Numbered from the stretch's first letter, positions 1 to 10,100 are shown. The stretch is 64,000 bases of DNA from Albimonas sp963977235 (GCF_963977235.1 NZ_CAXBOD010000004.1:62001-126000); one strand, 5' to 3'. A program made the numbers and translations. Notes: generated from the sequence alone by a model not told the origin.

Positions 1-1104
1 GCGCTCGACCGCGGCCTGAAGGTGGTGCGCACCAACTACCAGCGCAGCGCCGACCGCGGCCGCTTCCCCCAGGAGGAGGTCGAGGAGCGGATGGGCCGCC
101 TGACCGGCACGCTGGAGATGGCCGACTTCGCCGACTGCGACCTGATCATCGAGGCGGTGTTCGAGGATCTGGAACTGAAGAAGAAGATCTTCGCCAGCCT
201 CGACACGGTGGCGAAATCGGGCGCGATCCTGGGGACCAACACCTCGGGCCTGGATATCGACGCCATCGCGGCCCAGACCTCGCGCCCCGCGGACGTGATC
301 GGGCTGCACTTCTTCTCGCCCGCCAACGTGATGAAACTGCTCGAGATCGTGCGCGCGGACGAGACCGCCGACGACGTGGTCGCGACCTGCATGGAGATCT
401 CCCGGCAGATCGGCAAGGTCGCCTCGCTGGTGGGCGTGTGCCCGGGGTTCGTGGGCAACCGGATCCTGCGCGCGCGCCAGCTGCAGGCCAACAAGCTGGT
501 CTACCAGGGCGTGATGCCCTGGGACGTGGACGCGGCGCTGAACGAGTTCGGCTTCAAGATGGGGCCCTACCAGATGTCGGACCTCGCGGGGCTCGACATC
601 GGCTGGAGCAAGGGCGCCGCGACCGCCAACCCGATCCGCGACGCGCTGTGCGAGATGGACCGCCGCGGCCAGAAGACCGGCGCGGGCTATTACGATTATG
701 ACGAGAGCCGCAAGGGCTCGCCCTCGGAGGTCACCGCGAAGGTGATCCGGGATGTGACGGGGGTCGAGCCCTCCTCGATGTCGCGCGACGAGATCATCGA
801 GACCTGCATCTTCCCGATGATCAACCAGGGGGTCCGCATCCTCGAGGACTGCAAGACCCAGCGGCCCAGCGACATCGATGTGATCTGGCTCAACGGCTAT
901 GGCTGGCCGTCGGACAAGGGCGGGCCGATGTGGTTCGGCGACATGGTGGGCGCGAAGGCCGTGCTCGCGCGGATGGAGAAGCTGGGCGCGGACGATCCCG
1001 AGTTCGCCCCCGCGGAGACGCTGAAGAAACTCGCCGCCGAGGGGGGCCGCTTCGTGGACCTCGACCTGGGCGGGCTCAAAGTCGGCAAGGAGAAGCGCGC
1101 CTGA
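1..1104 (+). CDS. 3-hydroxyacyl-CoA dehydrogenase region, 5'-truncated by the window (FadJ/FadB-like)
   Basis: NAD-dependent oxidation of 3-hydroxyacyl-CoA to 3-ketoacyl-CoA in beta-oxidation, cytoplasmic. The reading frame is open from base 1, so the true start lies upstream. What is visible is the second part of a 3HCDH N-domain (IIEAVFEDLELKKKIF, then the NTSGLDI stretch and GLHFFSPANVMKLLEIV, which carries the catalytic His of the HFFSP motif), followed by two 3HCDH C-terminal domains (first with PGFVGNRIL, second near EDCKTQRPSDIDVIW). The layout and the GYGWPSDKGGPMWF end resemble bifunctional hydratase/dehydrogenases, so a crotonase domain probably precedes it; that part is outside the window. 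Its stop overlaps the next start (TGATG), which implies translational coupling to the hydratase gene. Confidence 0.9.
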   Translation, partial: ALDRGLKVVRTNYQRSADRGRFPQEEVEERMGRLTGTLEMADFADCDLIIEAVFEDLELKKKIFASLDTVAKSGAILGTNTSGLDIDAIAAQTSRPADVIGLHFFSPANVMKLLEIVRADETADDVVATCMEISRQIGKVASLVGVCPGFVGNRILRARQLQANKLVYQGVMPWDVDAALNEFGFKMGPYQMSDLAGLDIGWSKGAATANPIRDALCEMDRRGQKTGAGYYDYDESRKGSPSEVTAKVIRDVTGVEPSSMSRDEIIETCIFPMINQGVRILEDCKTQRPSDIDVIWLNGYGWPSDKGGPMWFGDMVGAKAVLARMEKLGADDPEFAPAETLKKLAAEGGRFVDLDLGGLKVGKEKRA

Positions 1105-1880
1105 TGACCTACGAATTCTGCAAGACCGAGCGGCAGGGCAATATCCTGGTGGTGACCCTGAACCGCCCCGAGGTCTACAACGCCATGCACGGCCCCATGC
1201 ATGACGAGCTGGCCAAGGTCTGGGACGACTTCCAGGCCGACCCCGAGCTGTGGGTCGCGGTGCTGACCGGCGCCGGCGAGAAGGCGTTCTCGGCGGGCAA
1301 CGACCTCAAGGCCACCGCCTCGGGCGCGCCGCTGAGCCAGAACCCCGCGGGGTTTGCCGGGCTCGCCACACGCTATGACCGCACCAAGCCGATCGTGGCG
1401 GCGGTGAACGGGTTCGCCATGGGCGGCGGCTTCGAGACGGCGCTCGCCTGCGACGTGATCATCGCGGCGGATACCGCCACCTTCGCCCTGCCCGAGGTCA
1501 AGGTCGGCCTCTTTGCCGGCGCGGGCGGCGTGCAGCGCCTGTCGCGCCAGATCGGCCGCAAGCTCGCCGTCGAGATGATGCTGACCGGGCGCCACGTCTC
1601 GGCCGAGGAGGGCGCGCGGCTCGGCTTCGTCAACCAGGTGGTGCCGAAGGCCGATCTGATGGACGCGGCCATGGCCAAGGCCAAGGAGATCGCCTCGGTC
1701 TCGCCGTCCTCGGTCCGCGCGACCATGGAGGTGCTGGTGGCGATGGACGAGATCGAGCGGTTCAAGGAGGCCATGGCCGCCTCCAAGCCGGTGATGAACT
1801 CGCTCAAGGACACCGAGGATTTCGTCGAGGGCGTGAAGGCCTTCGTCGAGAAGCGCGCCCCGCAGTGGAAGAACCGCTGA
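1104..1880 (+). CDS. Enoyl-CoA hydratase/isomerase family protein, CaiD-like
   Basis: Crotonase-fold enzyme of 258 residues, the usual length. The oxyanion-hole segment is AFSAGNDLKA (about 61-70), and the two acid positions of hydratases are both present: E111 in GGGFE and E131 in LPEV. The sequence resembles carnitinyl-CoA dehydratase CaiD, including FAGL after the active-site loop and the C-terminal FVEKRAPQWKNR (CaiD ends FAEKRDPVWKGR). Known for the family: reversible hydration of an enoyl-CoA; the substrate here cannot be told from sequence. The start overlaps the upstream dehydrogenase stop, so both steps are made together. The tail matches the CaiD type, but a carnitine pathway is not otherwise visible. 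Confidence 0.9.
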   Translation: MTYEFCKTERQGNILVVTLNRPEVYNAMHGPMHDELAKVWDDFQADPELWVAVLTGAGEKAFSAGNDLKATASGAPLSQNPAGFAGLATRYDRTKPIVAAVNGFAMGGGFETALACDVIIAADTATFALPEVKVGLFAGAGGVQRLSRQIGRKLAVEMMLTGRHVSAEEGARLGFVNQVVPKADLMDAAMAKAKEIASVSPSSVRATMEVLVAMDEIERFKEAMAASKPVMNSLKDTEDFVEGVKAFVEKRAPQWKNR

Positions 1881-1913
1881 GGCGAACCCGCTGAGGCGGA
1901 GAAGGAGACCCCC

Positions 1914-2687
1914 ATGGCCATCCACCTGCGCCAGGTCGCCCTGGTCGCGCGGGAGCTTGCTCCCGTCATCGACGACCTCTGCGCGGTCTTCTCGCTGAAA
2001 CCCGGGCATGTCGACCCCGAGGTCGGCAAGTACGGGCTGGAGAATACCCTGATCGCCGTGGGCGCCCGCTTCCTCGAAGTGGTCGCCCCGGTGAAGGAGG
2101 GGACGGCCGGGGGGCGCTACCTCGAGCGTCGCGGCGGCGACGGGGGCTACATGGTGATCTGCCAGGTGCCCACGCTGGAGGAGCAGGCGGCGGTCCGCGC
2201 GCGGGCCGCCGAGGCCGGCGTGCGCGTCGCCCACGAGATCGACCGCCAGACCTGGAACATCATGCAGCTGCACCCCGCCGACATGGGCGCGGCGTTCCTG
2301 GAGGTCGACTGGGACGAGAAGGCCGACGTCGCCGGCAACTGGATGCCCGCGGGCGGCGAGAGCTGGCGCGAGGACGTGGCGACCGAGGTCGTCTCGGACA
2401 TCACCGGCGTCGAGCTTCAGTCCGAGGACCCCGAGGCGCTGGCCGCCAGATGGGCCGCGGTCTGCGGTCTGCCGGTGGAGCATGAGGGCGGCCGGCCGGT
2501 GATCCGGCTGGCCGACGCGCTGATCCGCTTCGCCGAGGCCGCCGACGGGCGCGGCCCCGGCCTCTCGGCCGTGCGCCTGCGCGCCGAGGACCCCGAGCGC
2601 GCCATGGCCGAGGCGAAGGCCCGCGGCCTGCTGACGCCCGAGGGCGAGATCATGATCGGCGGCGTGCGCTTCGCCCTGCGGGACTGA
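1914..2687 (+). CDS. VOC-superfamily (glyoxalase/dioxygenase-like) protein
   Basis: Protein of 257 residues with an N-terminal glyoxalase-like domain (LRQVALVARELAPVIDDL; FLEVVAPV at about 52-59; AAFLEVDWD at about 124-132) and a shorter second half (VELQSEDPEALAARWAAVCGL...) that looks like a further beta-alpha-beta unit. VOC proteins hold a metal and act as lyases, isomerases or dioxygenases, but many are uncharacterised. The ATG at 1914 is preceded by GGAGAAGGAG. It lies 33 bases after the hydratase, in the same operon, so a role on an acyl-CoA or a by-product of that pathway is plausible (inference). Exact function unknown. Confidence 0.8.
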   Translation: MAIHLRQVALVARELAPVIDDLCAVFSLKPGHVDPEVGKYGLENTLIAVGARFLEVVAPVKEGTAGGRYLERRGGDGGYMVICQVPTLEEQAAVRARAAEAGVRVAHEIDRQTWNIMQLHPADMGAAFLEVDWDEKADVAGNWMPAGGESWREDVATEVVSDITGVELQSEDPEALAARWAAVCGLPVEHEGGRPVIRLADALIRFAEAADGRGPGLSAVRLRAEDPERAMAEAKARGLLTPEGEIMIGGVRFALRD

Positions 2688-2755
2688 CGCGCGCCGGCAC
2701 GGGGGCGCGACCGGCGCGAAGACCGGCCGCCCGTTTTATGGGAGGAGACGCCGCT

Positions 2756-3535
2756 ATGGTGGAGACCCGACTTTTCGATCTGACGGGCAAGGTGGCGCTG
2801 CTGACCGGCGCCTCGAAGGGCATGGGCCGCGCGATGGCCGCGGGGCTGGCGGCCCACGGCGCAACGGTGGTGATCTCCTCGCGCAAGCAGGACCAGCTCG
2901 ACGCCGCCGCCGCCGGGATCAACGGCGAGATCGGCGCCGAGCGGGTGCATGCGGTCGCCGCCAACGCCGGGCGTCACGGGGACCTCGAGAACCTGGTCGC
3001 GAAGACGCGGGAGATCGCGGGCCCGATCGACATCGTGGTCGGCAACGCGGGCGTGAACATCTTCTACGGCAAGATCTCCGAGATCCCGGATGCGGCCTAT
3101 GAGAAGACCATGGCGACCAACGTGCAGTCCAACCTGTGGCTGGCGCGCCTGGTGGCGCCGGACATGATCGCCAAGGGCTCGGGCTCGATGATGTTCACGG
3201 CCTCGGTGGGGGCGTTCAAGCCCTCGGCGACGCTGGGGCTTTACGGGGTGTCGAAGCTGGCGCTGATCGGGCTGGTGCGCAATCTGGCCGCCGAGTTCGG
3301 CCCCCAGGGCGTGCGCGCCAACGCCATCTGCCCCGGCCTGATCCGCACCGATTTCGCCAAGGCCCTGTGGGACAACCCCGAGGCCGAGGCGCGCGCCAAC
3401 TCCGAGATCCCGCTGCGCCGGCTGGGCGAGCCCGACGATTTCGCGGGGCTGGCGGTGTATCTGGCCTCCGACGCCAGCCGCTACATGACCGGGCAGGCGC
3501 TGACCGTCTGCGGCGGCACCAATATGTGGACCTGA
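2756..3535 (+). CDS. Short-chain dehydrogenase/reductase (SDR)
   Basis: Classical SDR of 259 residues using NAD(P)(H). Visible motifs: TGASKGMG (cofactor-binding TGxxxGxG, about residues 17-24), GNAG (NNAG-like structural motif), Ser in TASVG, and the catalytic pair YGVSK. The C-terminus GQALTVCGGTNM is typical of the FabG/glucose-dehydrogenase-like subgroup. I chose the ATG at 2756 because GGGAGGAG stands eight bases upstream; an earlier ATG at 2738 would bury that ribosome site. It lies in the beta-oxidation-like operon and probably oxidises a hydroxyacyl-CoA or alcohol intermediate (inference). Confidence 0.9.
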   Translation: MVETRLFDLTGKVALLTGASKGMGRAMAAGLAAHGATVVISSRKQDQLDAAAAGINGEIGAERVHAVAANAGRHGDLENLVAKTREIAGPIDIVVGNAGVNIFYGKISEIPDAAYEKTMATNVQSNLWLARLVAPDMIAKGSGSMMFTASVGAFKPSATLGLYGVSKLALIGLVRNLAAEFGPQGVRANAICPGLIRTDFAKALWDNPEAEARANSEIPLRRLGEPDDFAGLAVYLASDASRYMTGQALTVCGGTNMWT

Positions 3536-3560
3536 CGGGTCCTCGACAGGGAGAGACGAC

Positions 3561-4340
3561 ATGGACGTGAAGGACCGCATCGTGGTCGTCACCGGCGCCG
3601 CCGGGGGCATCGGCAAGGCGCTGGCCGAGCGTTTCGCCAGGGCCGGCGCGAAGACCGTGGTCTGCGCCGACCTCGACGAGGCCGGCGCAAAGGCCACGGC
3701 CGAGGGCATCGGCGGCGTGGGGCGGCGCTGCGACGTCTCGAAGGAAGCGGACATCCAGGCGCTGATCGAGGAGGTCGAGGACGAGATCGGCCCCATCGAC
3801 CTGTTCTGCGCCAACGCCGGGATCATCCAGCGCGGCGGGCTCGAGATCTCCAACCAGGACTGGCAGAAGATCTGGGAGGTCAACGTGATGCATCACGTCT
3901 GGGCCGCCCGGCACCTGGTCCCGCGGATGGCCGCGCGGGGCGGCGGGCATTTCCTCAACACCGCCTCCGCCGCGGGTCTGCTGAGCCAGGTCGGCTCGGC
4001 CTCCTACGCCGTGACCAAGCATGCGGCGGTGGGGTTCAACGAGTGGCTGGCCCTCACCCATGGCGACGACGGGATCCGGGTGTCGCTGCTGTGTCCGCAG
4101 GCGGTGGACACGGACATGGTGCGCAGCGGGTCGTCGGGCGTCGCCTCGATGGACGGGCTGCTGACGCCCGAGGCGGTCGCGGACGAGTGCCTGCGCTGCA
4201 TCGAGGCGGAGACCTTCCTGGTCCTCCCCCACCCCGAGGTCCTGGAGTACATGCGCAACAAGACCGCGAACTACGACCGCTGGATCGGCGGCATGAAGAA
4301 GCTCAACCGCCGATTCAACTCCAAGGCGGCGGCCGAGTAG
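3561..4340 (+). CDS. Short-chain dehydrogenase/reductase (SDR), second copy
   Basis: Second classical SDR, 259 residues, clearly diverged from its neighbour. TGAAGGIG (about 11-18) binds the dinucleotide, CANAG is the NNAG equivalent, the catalytic Ser is in NTASAAG, and YAVTK supplies Tyr and Lys. CADLDEAG after strand beta-2 has an acidic residue where NAD-preferring SDRs usually have one. The ribosome site GGGAGAGACGAC precedes the ATG. It is the last plus-strand gene of the operon and faces the convergent RGS-like gene; the 134-base gap holds a short GC hairpin (4341-4355). Confidence 0.9.
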   Translation: MDVKDRIVVVTGAAGGIGKALAERFARAGAKTVVCADLDEAGAKATAEGIGGVGRRCDVSKEADIQALIEEVEDEIGPIDLFCANAGIIQRGGLEISNQDWQKIWEVNVMHHVWAARHLVPRMAARGGGHFLNTASAAGLLSQVGSASYAVTKHAAVGFNEWLALTHGDDGIRVSLLCPQAVDTDMVRSGSSGVASMDGLLTPEAVADECLRCIEAETFLVLPHPEVLEYMRNKTANYDRWIGGMKKLNRRFNSKAAAE

Positions 4341-4474
4341 GCCCCCGCCGGGGGCAGGCCCCCGGGAGGCCGCCGCGCACGTTCGCCCCACGCGGGGGGC
4401 GCGCCCCGGGCCTGTCCCGGGGCCCCTCCCTCCGTCGGCCCGAGGCGATGGCCGGCGGGGGAGGGAGGCCGGGC
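4341..4474. other. Convergent intergenic gap with a short GC-rich hairpin
   Basis: Sits between the stop of the second SDR and the stop of the RGS-like gene, which converge. GCCCCC at 4341-4346 pairs with GGGGGC at 4350-4355, and more GC-rich self-complementary sequence follows. There is no T-tract, so intrinsic termination is uncertain. No reading frame or promoter is convincing here. Confidence 0.4.
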
Positions 4475-5470
4475 TCAGGCCGGGGCGACGGCGCCGCCGA
4501 TGGAATAGGCCTTCTCCTCGCGCATCTTCTTCATCATCTTCACGAAGGTGATGCCCTCGATCGCCTGGTTCTTCTTGAGCTTCTCGGCCTTCTGGATCTG
4601 CACGTACTGGCGCAGGGCGTCGTTGTCCTTGGCGACATGGGCGAGGATCATGTCGCTGAGCGCCTTGAGGTCCGCCTCCTTCGTGACCAGCGTGTAGCCG
4701 CAGGCCTTCAGCTTCTCCTTGTTGAAGGTCACCTGCAGGCCGGCGACGTCGGCGATCTGCGGCTCGCCGGTGTCGGGGTCGAGAGGGGCGGGCGCGTCGA
4801 GCGGGTCGATCTCGGTCTCGACCGCGCGGGGGTCCTTTTCGAGGTCGGCGGGTTTGCGGGCGTAGCCCTCCCGCACCAGCATCCGGTTGAACAGGTAGGG
4901 GTCCAGGCGCATGCCCTCGGACTTCAGCATCTTGCGGCAGGCGCCCATGGTCAGCGTCTCGCCCTTCGCCTCGAAGGCGGCGATGTAGGCCTGCATCAGT
5001 TGGGGGTTCTTGAAGCTGAAGGCCGAGGCGGCGCGCTGCCAGGCCGGGGGCGGGGGCGGGTCGGCGACGTCCTGGGCCGCGTCGTCGCGCGAGCCGCCCC
5101 GTTTCTCGTGGTGGCGCAGGAAGACGTCGGACTTCCAGAACCGCGGCAGCGCGTCCTGGGTGAGCAGGTTGTAGATTTCGAGCCGGGCGGCGGCGATGTT
5201 CGACACCCACTCGACGCTGTCCCAGTCGCCGGCGTTGGCGAGGTCGATCATCGGCTGGCGCTGCGCGCTGCTGATGTTGATCTGGTGCTTCGCGTCGGGC
5301 GCGAGGAACATCGGGTAGGCGGTCCGCGGATCGAAGCCGCCCATGTAGAACAGCAGGTTCTCGCTGTTCAGCTCCTTGACGAGGTGGGAAAAGAACACCT
5401 TCACGAAGGCGCGGTCCGCCACGATGGCGTCGATCGTGTCGGGGTAGGTGAGCGTGCCGAAGCGCTTCAT
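4475..5470 (-). CDS. Protein with an N-terminal RGS (regulator of G-protein signalling)-like domain
   Basis: Protein of 331 residues, cytoplasmic (no signal peptide or membrane segment). Residues about 8-125 match the eukaryotic RGS fold motif by motif: AFVKVFFSHLVKELNSENLL followed by FYM (family: FxxFLxxExSEENLLFW), FLAPDAKHQINIS (family: FLSPDAPxEINLD), and EIYNLLTQDALPRFWKSD (family: xVYxLLExDSYPRFLKSD). The stretch between the second and third blocks is shorter than usual, so one helix may be reduced. A proline-rich linker (DPPPPPAW) and a helical C-terminal part with no recognised domain follow. In eukaryotes RGS domains speed GTP hydrolysis by G-alpha subunits; bacteria have no such subunit, so the partner is unknown. 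It is the last gene of the ABC importer/carboxylase run. Start chosen at the ATG behind GAGGGAG. Confidence 0.8.
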   Translation of the reverse strand: MKRFGTLTYPDTIDAIVADRAFVKVFFSHLVKELNSENLLFYMGGFDPRTAYPMFLAPDAKHQINISSAQRQPMIDLANAGDWDSVEWVSNIAAARLEIYNLLTQDALPRFWKSDVFLRHHEKRGGSRDDAAQDVADPPPPPAWQRAASAFSFKNPQLMQAYIAAFEAKGETLTMGACRKMLKSEGMRLDPYLFNRMLVREGYARKPADLEKDPRAVETEIDPLDAPAPLDPDTGEPQIADVAGLQVTFNKEKLKACGYTLVTKEADLKALSDMILAHVAKDNDALRQYVQIQKAEKLKKNQAIEGITFVKMMKKMREEKAYSIGGAVAPA

Positions 5471-5565
5471 GTGGGGGCTCCCTCGGGCTGGGTTGTTCGA
5501 TGCCCGTAGGTGCGCGCGGCGGCCGGAGGGGTTCACGGGCCGCCGCGGATTTTCCGCCCCCCCGT

Positions 5566-7146
5566 CTACGGGAGGTAGGCCATGCGGGAGCGGCCGAGCT
5601 GGCGGGCCAGCACCCGCTGCGCCTCCTCGACGAATTCGCACAGGCGCGCGCGGGTGTCGCGGGGGTCGATGATGTCCTGGCCGGTGGCCTCGGCGGTGCG
5701 CAGGGGGTTGGCGATGGCGTTCAGGCGGGCCTCGATCTCGGCGCGCTTGGCCTCGGGGTCGGGGGCCGCCTCGATCTCGGCGCGGTAGGCGGCCGAGACG
5801 CCGCCCGCGATATGCATCGAGCCCCAGTTGGCCGAGGGCCAGGCCATGCGCTGGAACATGCCCGAGGCGCGGTGGTGGCACTGGCCGGCGACGCCGTAGA
5901 GGCGGCCCATGACCACCGTGCACCAGGGCATCGTGGTGAGACACACCGTCGAGACCATGCGCGCCCCTGCCCGCTCGATCCCCTGCTTCTCGCTTTCCAG
6001 GCCGACCAGGAAGCCGGGTTCGTCGGCGAGCGAGATCAGCGGCAGGTTGAACAGGTCGCACAGCTGCATCAGCCGCATCGACTTCGAGCCCGCCGCCGCG
6101 TCCGTCGCCCCGCCCAGCGCGCGGGGGTTGTTGATCATGATCCCCACCGGGTAGCCGTTCAGCCGCGCGAGGCCGGTGATGCGGGATTTGCCATACATCG
6201 GCGCGATCTCGAAGAACGAGTCCCGGTCGACGATGGCGTTGAGGATCCTGCGCGCGTCATAGACCTTGCGGCGGTCGCGGGGCATCGCCTCGAGCAGCCA
6301 GTCCTCGCGGCGCTCGGGGTCGTCGCCGGTCTCGTGGCGGGGGGCCATCTCCTCGCGCGAGGGGGGGAGGTAGGACAGCCAGGTCGCCACCATCTCCATC
6401 GCCTCGGCCTCGGTGGCTGCCACATTGTCGATGCAGCCGGAGACGCGGGTGTGGATCTGGTCGCCGCCCAGCTCCTCCTTGGTGATGTCGAGGCCGAAGG
6501 CCGCCTTCACCACCGGCGGGCCGCCGGGGAAGATCTGGGAGATGCCCTTCACCATCACCGAGAAATGCGACAGCGGCGCCTGCACCGCCGGCAGGCCGGC
6601 GACCGAGCCGAGCACGGCGGAGGCGACCGGCACCTCCTGCAGCAGCTCCACCTCGGGGGCGATGTAGTCGTTGCCGTCGGGCAGGTAGGTGCGGCCCAGC
6701 GCCTCGAACCCGCGGACCGAGCCGCCGACCGCGTCGAGCAGCCGGACATAGGGGAGGCGCCATTGCAGGGCCTTCTTGGCGGACCCGATCTCCTGGCCCA
6801 GCCCCCCGCGGGAGCCGCGGCCCGAGCCGCCCTTGACGGTGAAGTCGCCGGCGGTGACCACGACCTTGCGGCCGCGGACCTTGGCCGAGCCTTCGATCAG
6901 GCCCTTGGGGGTGAATTCGGCGAGCGTCTCGCCCTCATAGACCGCGTCGGCCGAGAAGGGGTGGATCTCGCGGAAGGAGCCGGGGTCGGCGAACATTTCC
7001 AGCCGCTCGCGGGCGGTCAGCTTGCCGCGGGCGTGGTGGCGGGCGATGTTGGCCTCGCCCCCCATCTCGCGCATCCGGGCGCGGCGGGCGTCCAGCGCCT
7101 CGACTTCCGGGCCCCAGCCGGGGGCCTCCTTGTCGTCTCTGGGCAT
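5566..7146 (-). CDS. Acyl-CoA carboxylase carboxyltransferase subunit (PccB/MccB/MmdA-like)
   Basis: Transfers the carboxyl group from carboxybiotin to an acyl-CoA. Length (526 residues) is typical of free beta subunits of propionyl- or methylcrotonyl-CoA carboxylase. Both crotonase-like halves are visible: N-half with HHARGKLTARERLEMF (about 42-57) and GISQIFPGGPPVV; C-half with GYPVGIMINNPRALGG, ISLADEPGFLVG and the AWPSANWGSMHIAGG region. It starts 11 bases after the single-chain carboxylase stop, behind GAGGGAG. That neighbour already has its own carboxyltransferase part, so this is a second one; it may swap substrate specificity or form a separate complex (inference). Substrate unknown. 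Confidence 0.9.
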   Translation of the reverse strand: MPRDDKEAPGWGPEVEALDARRARMREMGGEANIARHHARGKLTARERLEMFADPGSFREIHPFSADAVYEGETLAEFTPKGLIEGSAKVRGRKVVVTAGDFTVKGGSGRGSRGGLGQEIGSAKKALQWRLPYVRLLDAVGGSVRGFEALGRTYLPDGNDYIAPEVELLQEVPVASAVLGSVAGLPAVQAPLSHFSVMVKGISQIFPGGPPVVKAAFGLDITKEELGGDQIHTRVSGCIDNVAATEAEAMEMVATWLSYLPPSREEMAPRHETGDDPERREDWLLEAMPRDRRKVYDARRILNAIVDRDSFFEIAPMYGKSRITGLARLNGYPVGIMINNPRALGGATDAAAGSKSMRLMQLCDLFNLPLISLADEPGFLVGLESEKQGIERAGARMVSTVCLTTMPWCTVVMGRLYGVAGQCHHRASGMFQRMAWPSANWGSMHIAGGVSAAYRAEIEAAPDPEAKRAEIEARLNAIANPLRTAEATGQDIIDPRDTRARLCEFVEEAQRVLARQLGRSRMAYLP

Positions 7147-7157
7147 GGTTTTCTCCC

Positions 7158-10100
7158 TCACCAGGCGTCCACGAAGGGGCGCTTGCGTCCCGACATCGGC
7201 GGGCGCAGGCGCGTGGCGCGCAGGCCGCCGAGGATCCACTGCCGCGTCTCCACCGGGTCGATCACGGCGTCGACCTCCAGCGTTTCGGCGACCTTGATGG
7301 CCTTGCCCTGCTGATACATCTCGTCCAGCAGACGGTCGTAGAGGGCCTGTTTCTCGTCCGGGTCCTCGACCGCATCCAGCTCCTTGCGGTAGCCCAGCCG
7401 CACGGCGCCTTCGAGGCCCATGGGCCCGAACTCGCCCGTCGGCCAGGCGACGGTGAAGAAGTCGTCGTAGGTGCCGCCCGCGAGCATCGCCTGGGCGCCC
7501 AGCCCGTAGCACTTGCGCAGCACCACGCCGAACAGCGGCACGCTGATCGAGCGGGCGGTGACGAACATCCGGCAGACATGTCGCACGAGGCCGGTCTTCT
7601 CCGCCTCGGGTCCCACCATGAAGCCGGGGCTGTCGCACAGGCTGATCAGCGGCACGTCGAAGGCGTCGCAGAGCTGCATGAAGCGGCTGGCCTTGTCGGC
7701 GGCGGGGCCGTCGATGGCGCCGCCCAGATGCTTGGGGTTGTTGGCGATGATGCCGAAGGGCTTGCCCTCGATGCGGATAAAGGCCGTCACGATGCCGATG
7801 CCGAACTCGGGGCGCAGCTCGAGGACCGAGTCCACGTCCGCCATGCCATGGATCGCGTCGCGCACCTCGTAGGAGCGCAGGCGGTTCTCAGGCACCACGT
7901 GGCGCAGGCGGCGGGGGTCGGGGGCCTCCCACTCCGCAATCGGACCCTGGAAGTAGGAGAGATACTTGCGCGCCATGGCGCAGGCCTCGGCCTCGTCCTT
8001 GACGCGGATGTCGACGACGCCGTTCTTCGACTGCACGTCGATGGGGCCGACTTCCTCGGGCGTGTAGACGCCCAGGCCCCCGCCCTCGATCATCGCGGGG
8101 CCGGCCATGCCGATGTTGGCGCTTTCGTCGGCGATGATCACGTCGCAGCAGCCGAGGAAGGCGGCGTTGCCCGCAAAGCAGCGGCCCGAGACCACGCCCA
8201 CCAGCGGCACCTGGCCCGAGAGCTCGGCAAACGCGGTGAAGGTGCGCGAGGAGATGCCGGCGTAGGTGGCCCGCTCGGTGTCGCCGGGCCGGCCGCCGCC
8301 GCCCTCGGCGAAGAGCACGACGGGGATGCTCCACTCCTTGGCGAGGTGGAAGATCCGGTCGAGCTTGCGGTGGTGGCGCTGCCCCTGGGTGCCCGCCAGC
8401 ACCATGTAGTCGGCCACCGCGAAGGCGCAGCGGCCGAGATCCTCGCCGACCTCGGCGCTGTTGACGAGGCCGATGCCGGTCAGGATGCCGTCGCCCGAGG
8501 TGTTCCTGCGCAGATCCTCGAGGCTGCGGCGCTGGCGCTGCGCGGCGATGGCCGTCTCGCCGTATTCGAGGAAGGTGCCGGGATCGCAGACCTGGGCGAG
8601 GTTCTCGCGCCCGGTCTGGTGGCCGCGGGCGTGGCGCTTGGCCACCGCCTCGGGGCGGCTTTCGTCGCGGCCGAAGGCGCGACGGTCCAGCGCCTCGGCG
8701 AGGTCGAGGCGGATCCGGTCGAGGTCGATCTCCTCCTCGGTCATCACCGCGTCGGCGGCGTCCTCGGCCCGCTCGATCACCAGGATCGGGGCGCCGTCCA
8801 TCAGGGTGACCCCGGGCTGGGCCATCACCCGGCGCACCGTGCCGGTGTGGGGGGCGACGACGACGTGCTCCATCTTCATCGCCTCGAGGACCGCGACCTG
8901 CTGGCCGGCGGCCACCTGGTCCCCGGAGGCCACGTCGACCGAGAGGACGGTGGCCTGCATCGGAGCGGTGACGGCGCCCTCGGGGACCGAGCCGGGGGCG
9001 GAGTCGGCGGCGGCCTCGAGGCTGGTCTCGCTCTCGAAGAACAGGGCGGGGGCGATCTTGGCGGCGGCGGCGTGCAGGGCCGCGGCCTCGGCCTCGATGA
9101 AGCGGGTGGTGAGCGTGTTGGCCTTCACCTCCGGCCGCGCGAGCAGGGCGCGAAGCCAGCTGAGGTTGGTCTCGATCCCCTCGATGCGGAACTCCGCCGC
9201 CGCGCGCTCGGCCCGGGCCACGGCCGAGGCCCAGTCGCCGGGGGAGTGCACGATGACCTTGGCGAGCAGGCTGTCGAAGCCGGTCGAGGTCTTGAAGCCC
9301 GCGTAGGCGAAACCGTCGACCCGCACGCCCGCGCCCGCGGGCGGCTCATAGGCGCGCACGGTCCCCGAGGAGGGTTTGGCGGCGGCGGTGGCGTCCATCC
9401 GCTCCATGTTCACACGCAGCTGGATGGCGTGGCCGCGGGGGGCGGGGACGGCGGCTTGCGTCAGGCCGAGGTCGGCGAGCGTGCGGCCGCGGGCGATCTC
9501 GATCTGCAGGGCGACGAGGTCGAGGCCGGTGACGGCCTCGGTCACGGTATGCTCGACCTGGATGCGGGGGTTGGCCTCGATGAAGAAGATCTCGCCGGTC
9601 TCGGCGTCCATCAGGAACTCGAAGGTGCCGAGGCTGCGGTAGTTCGCGCTGGCCGCCAGTTTCAGGGCGTGGGCGCACAGCGCCTCGCGCGTCGCGGCCG
9701 GCAGGGTGGGCGAGGGGGCGATCTCGACCACCTTCTGGTGGCGGCGCTGGAGGGTGCACTCCCGCTCGCCGAGGTGGATGCAGGCGCCGGTCCCGTCGCC
9801 GAGCACCTGAACCTCGAGGTGGCGGGCGGCGGGCAGGAAGCGCTCGACATAGACGGCGGGGTCGCCGAAGGCGCCCTTGGCCTCGGAGCGGCAGCGGGTC
9901 CAGGAGTCCTCGATCTCCGCGGCCTCGCGGACCACGCGCATGCCGCGGCCGCCGCCGCCGGAGACGGCCTTGATCAGCATCGCGGCGCCGTCGGGCAGGT
10001 CGGCGAAGAAGGCGCGCGCGCCCTCGAGATCGGTGTCCTCGGCGGTGCCCGGCAGGGTGGGGACGCCCAGCTCCTGCGCCCGGCGCTTGGCCGAGACCTT

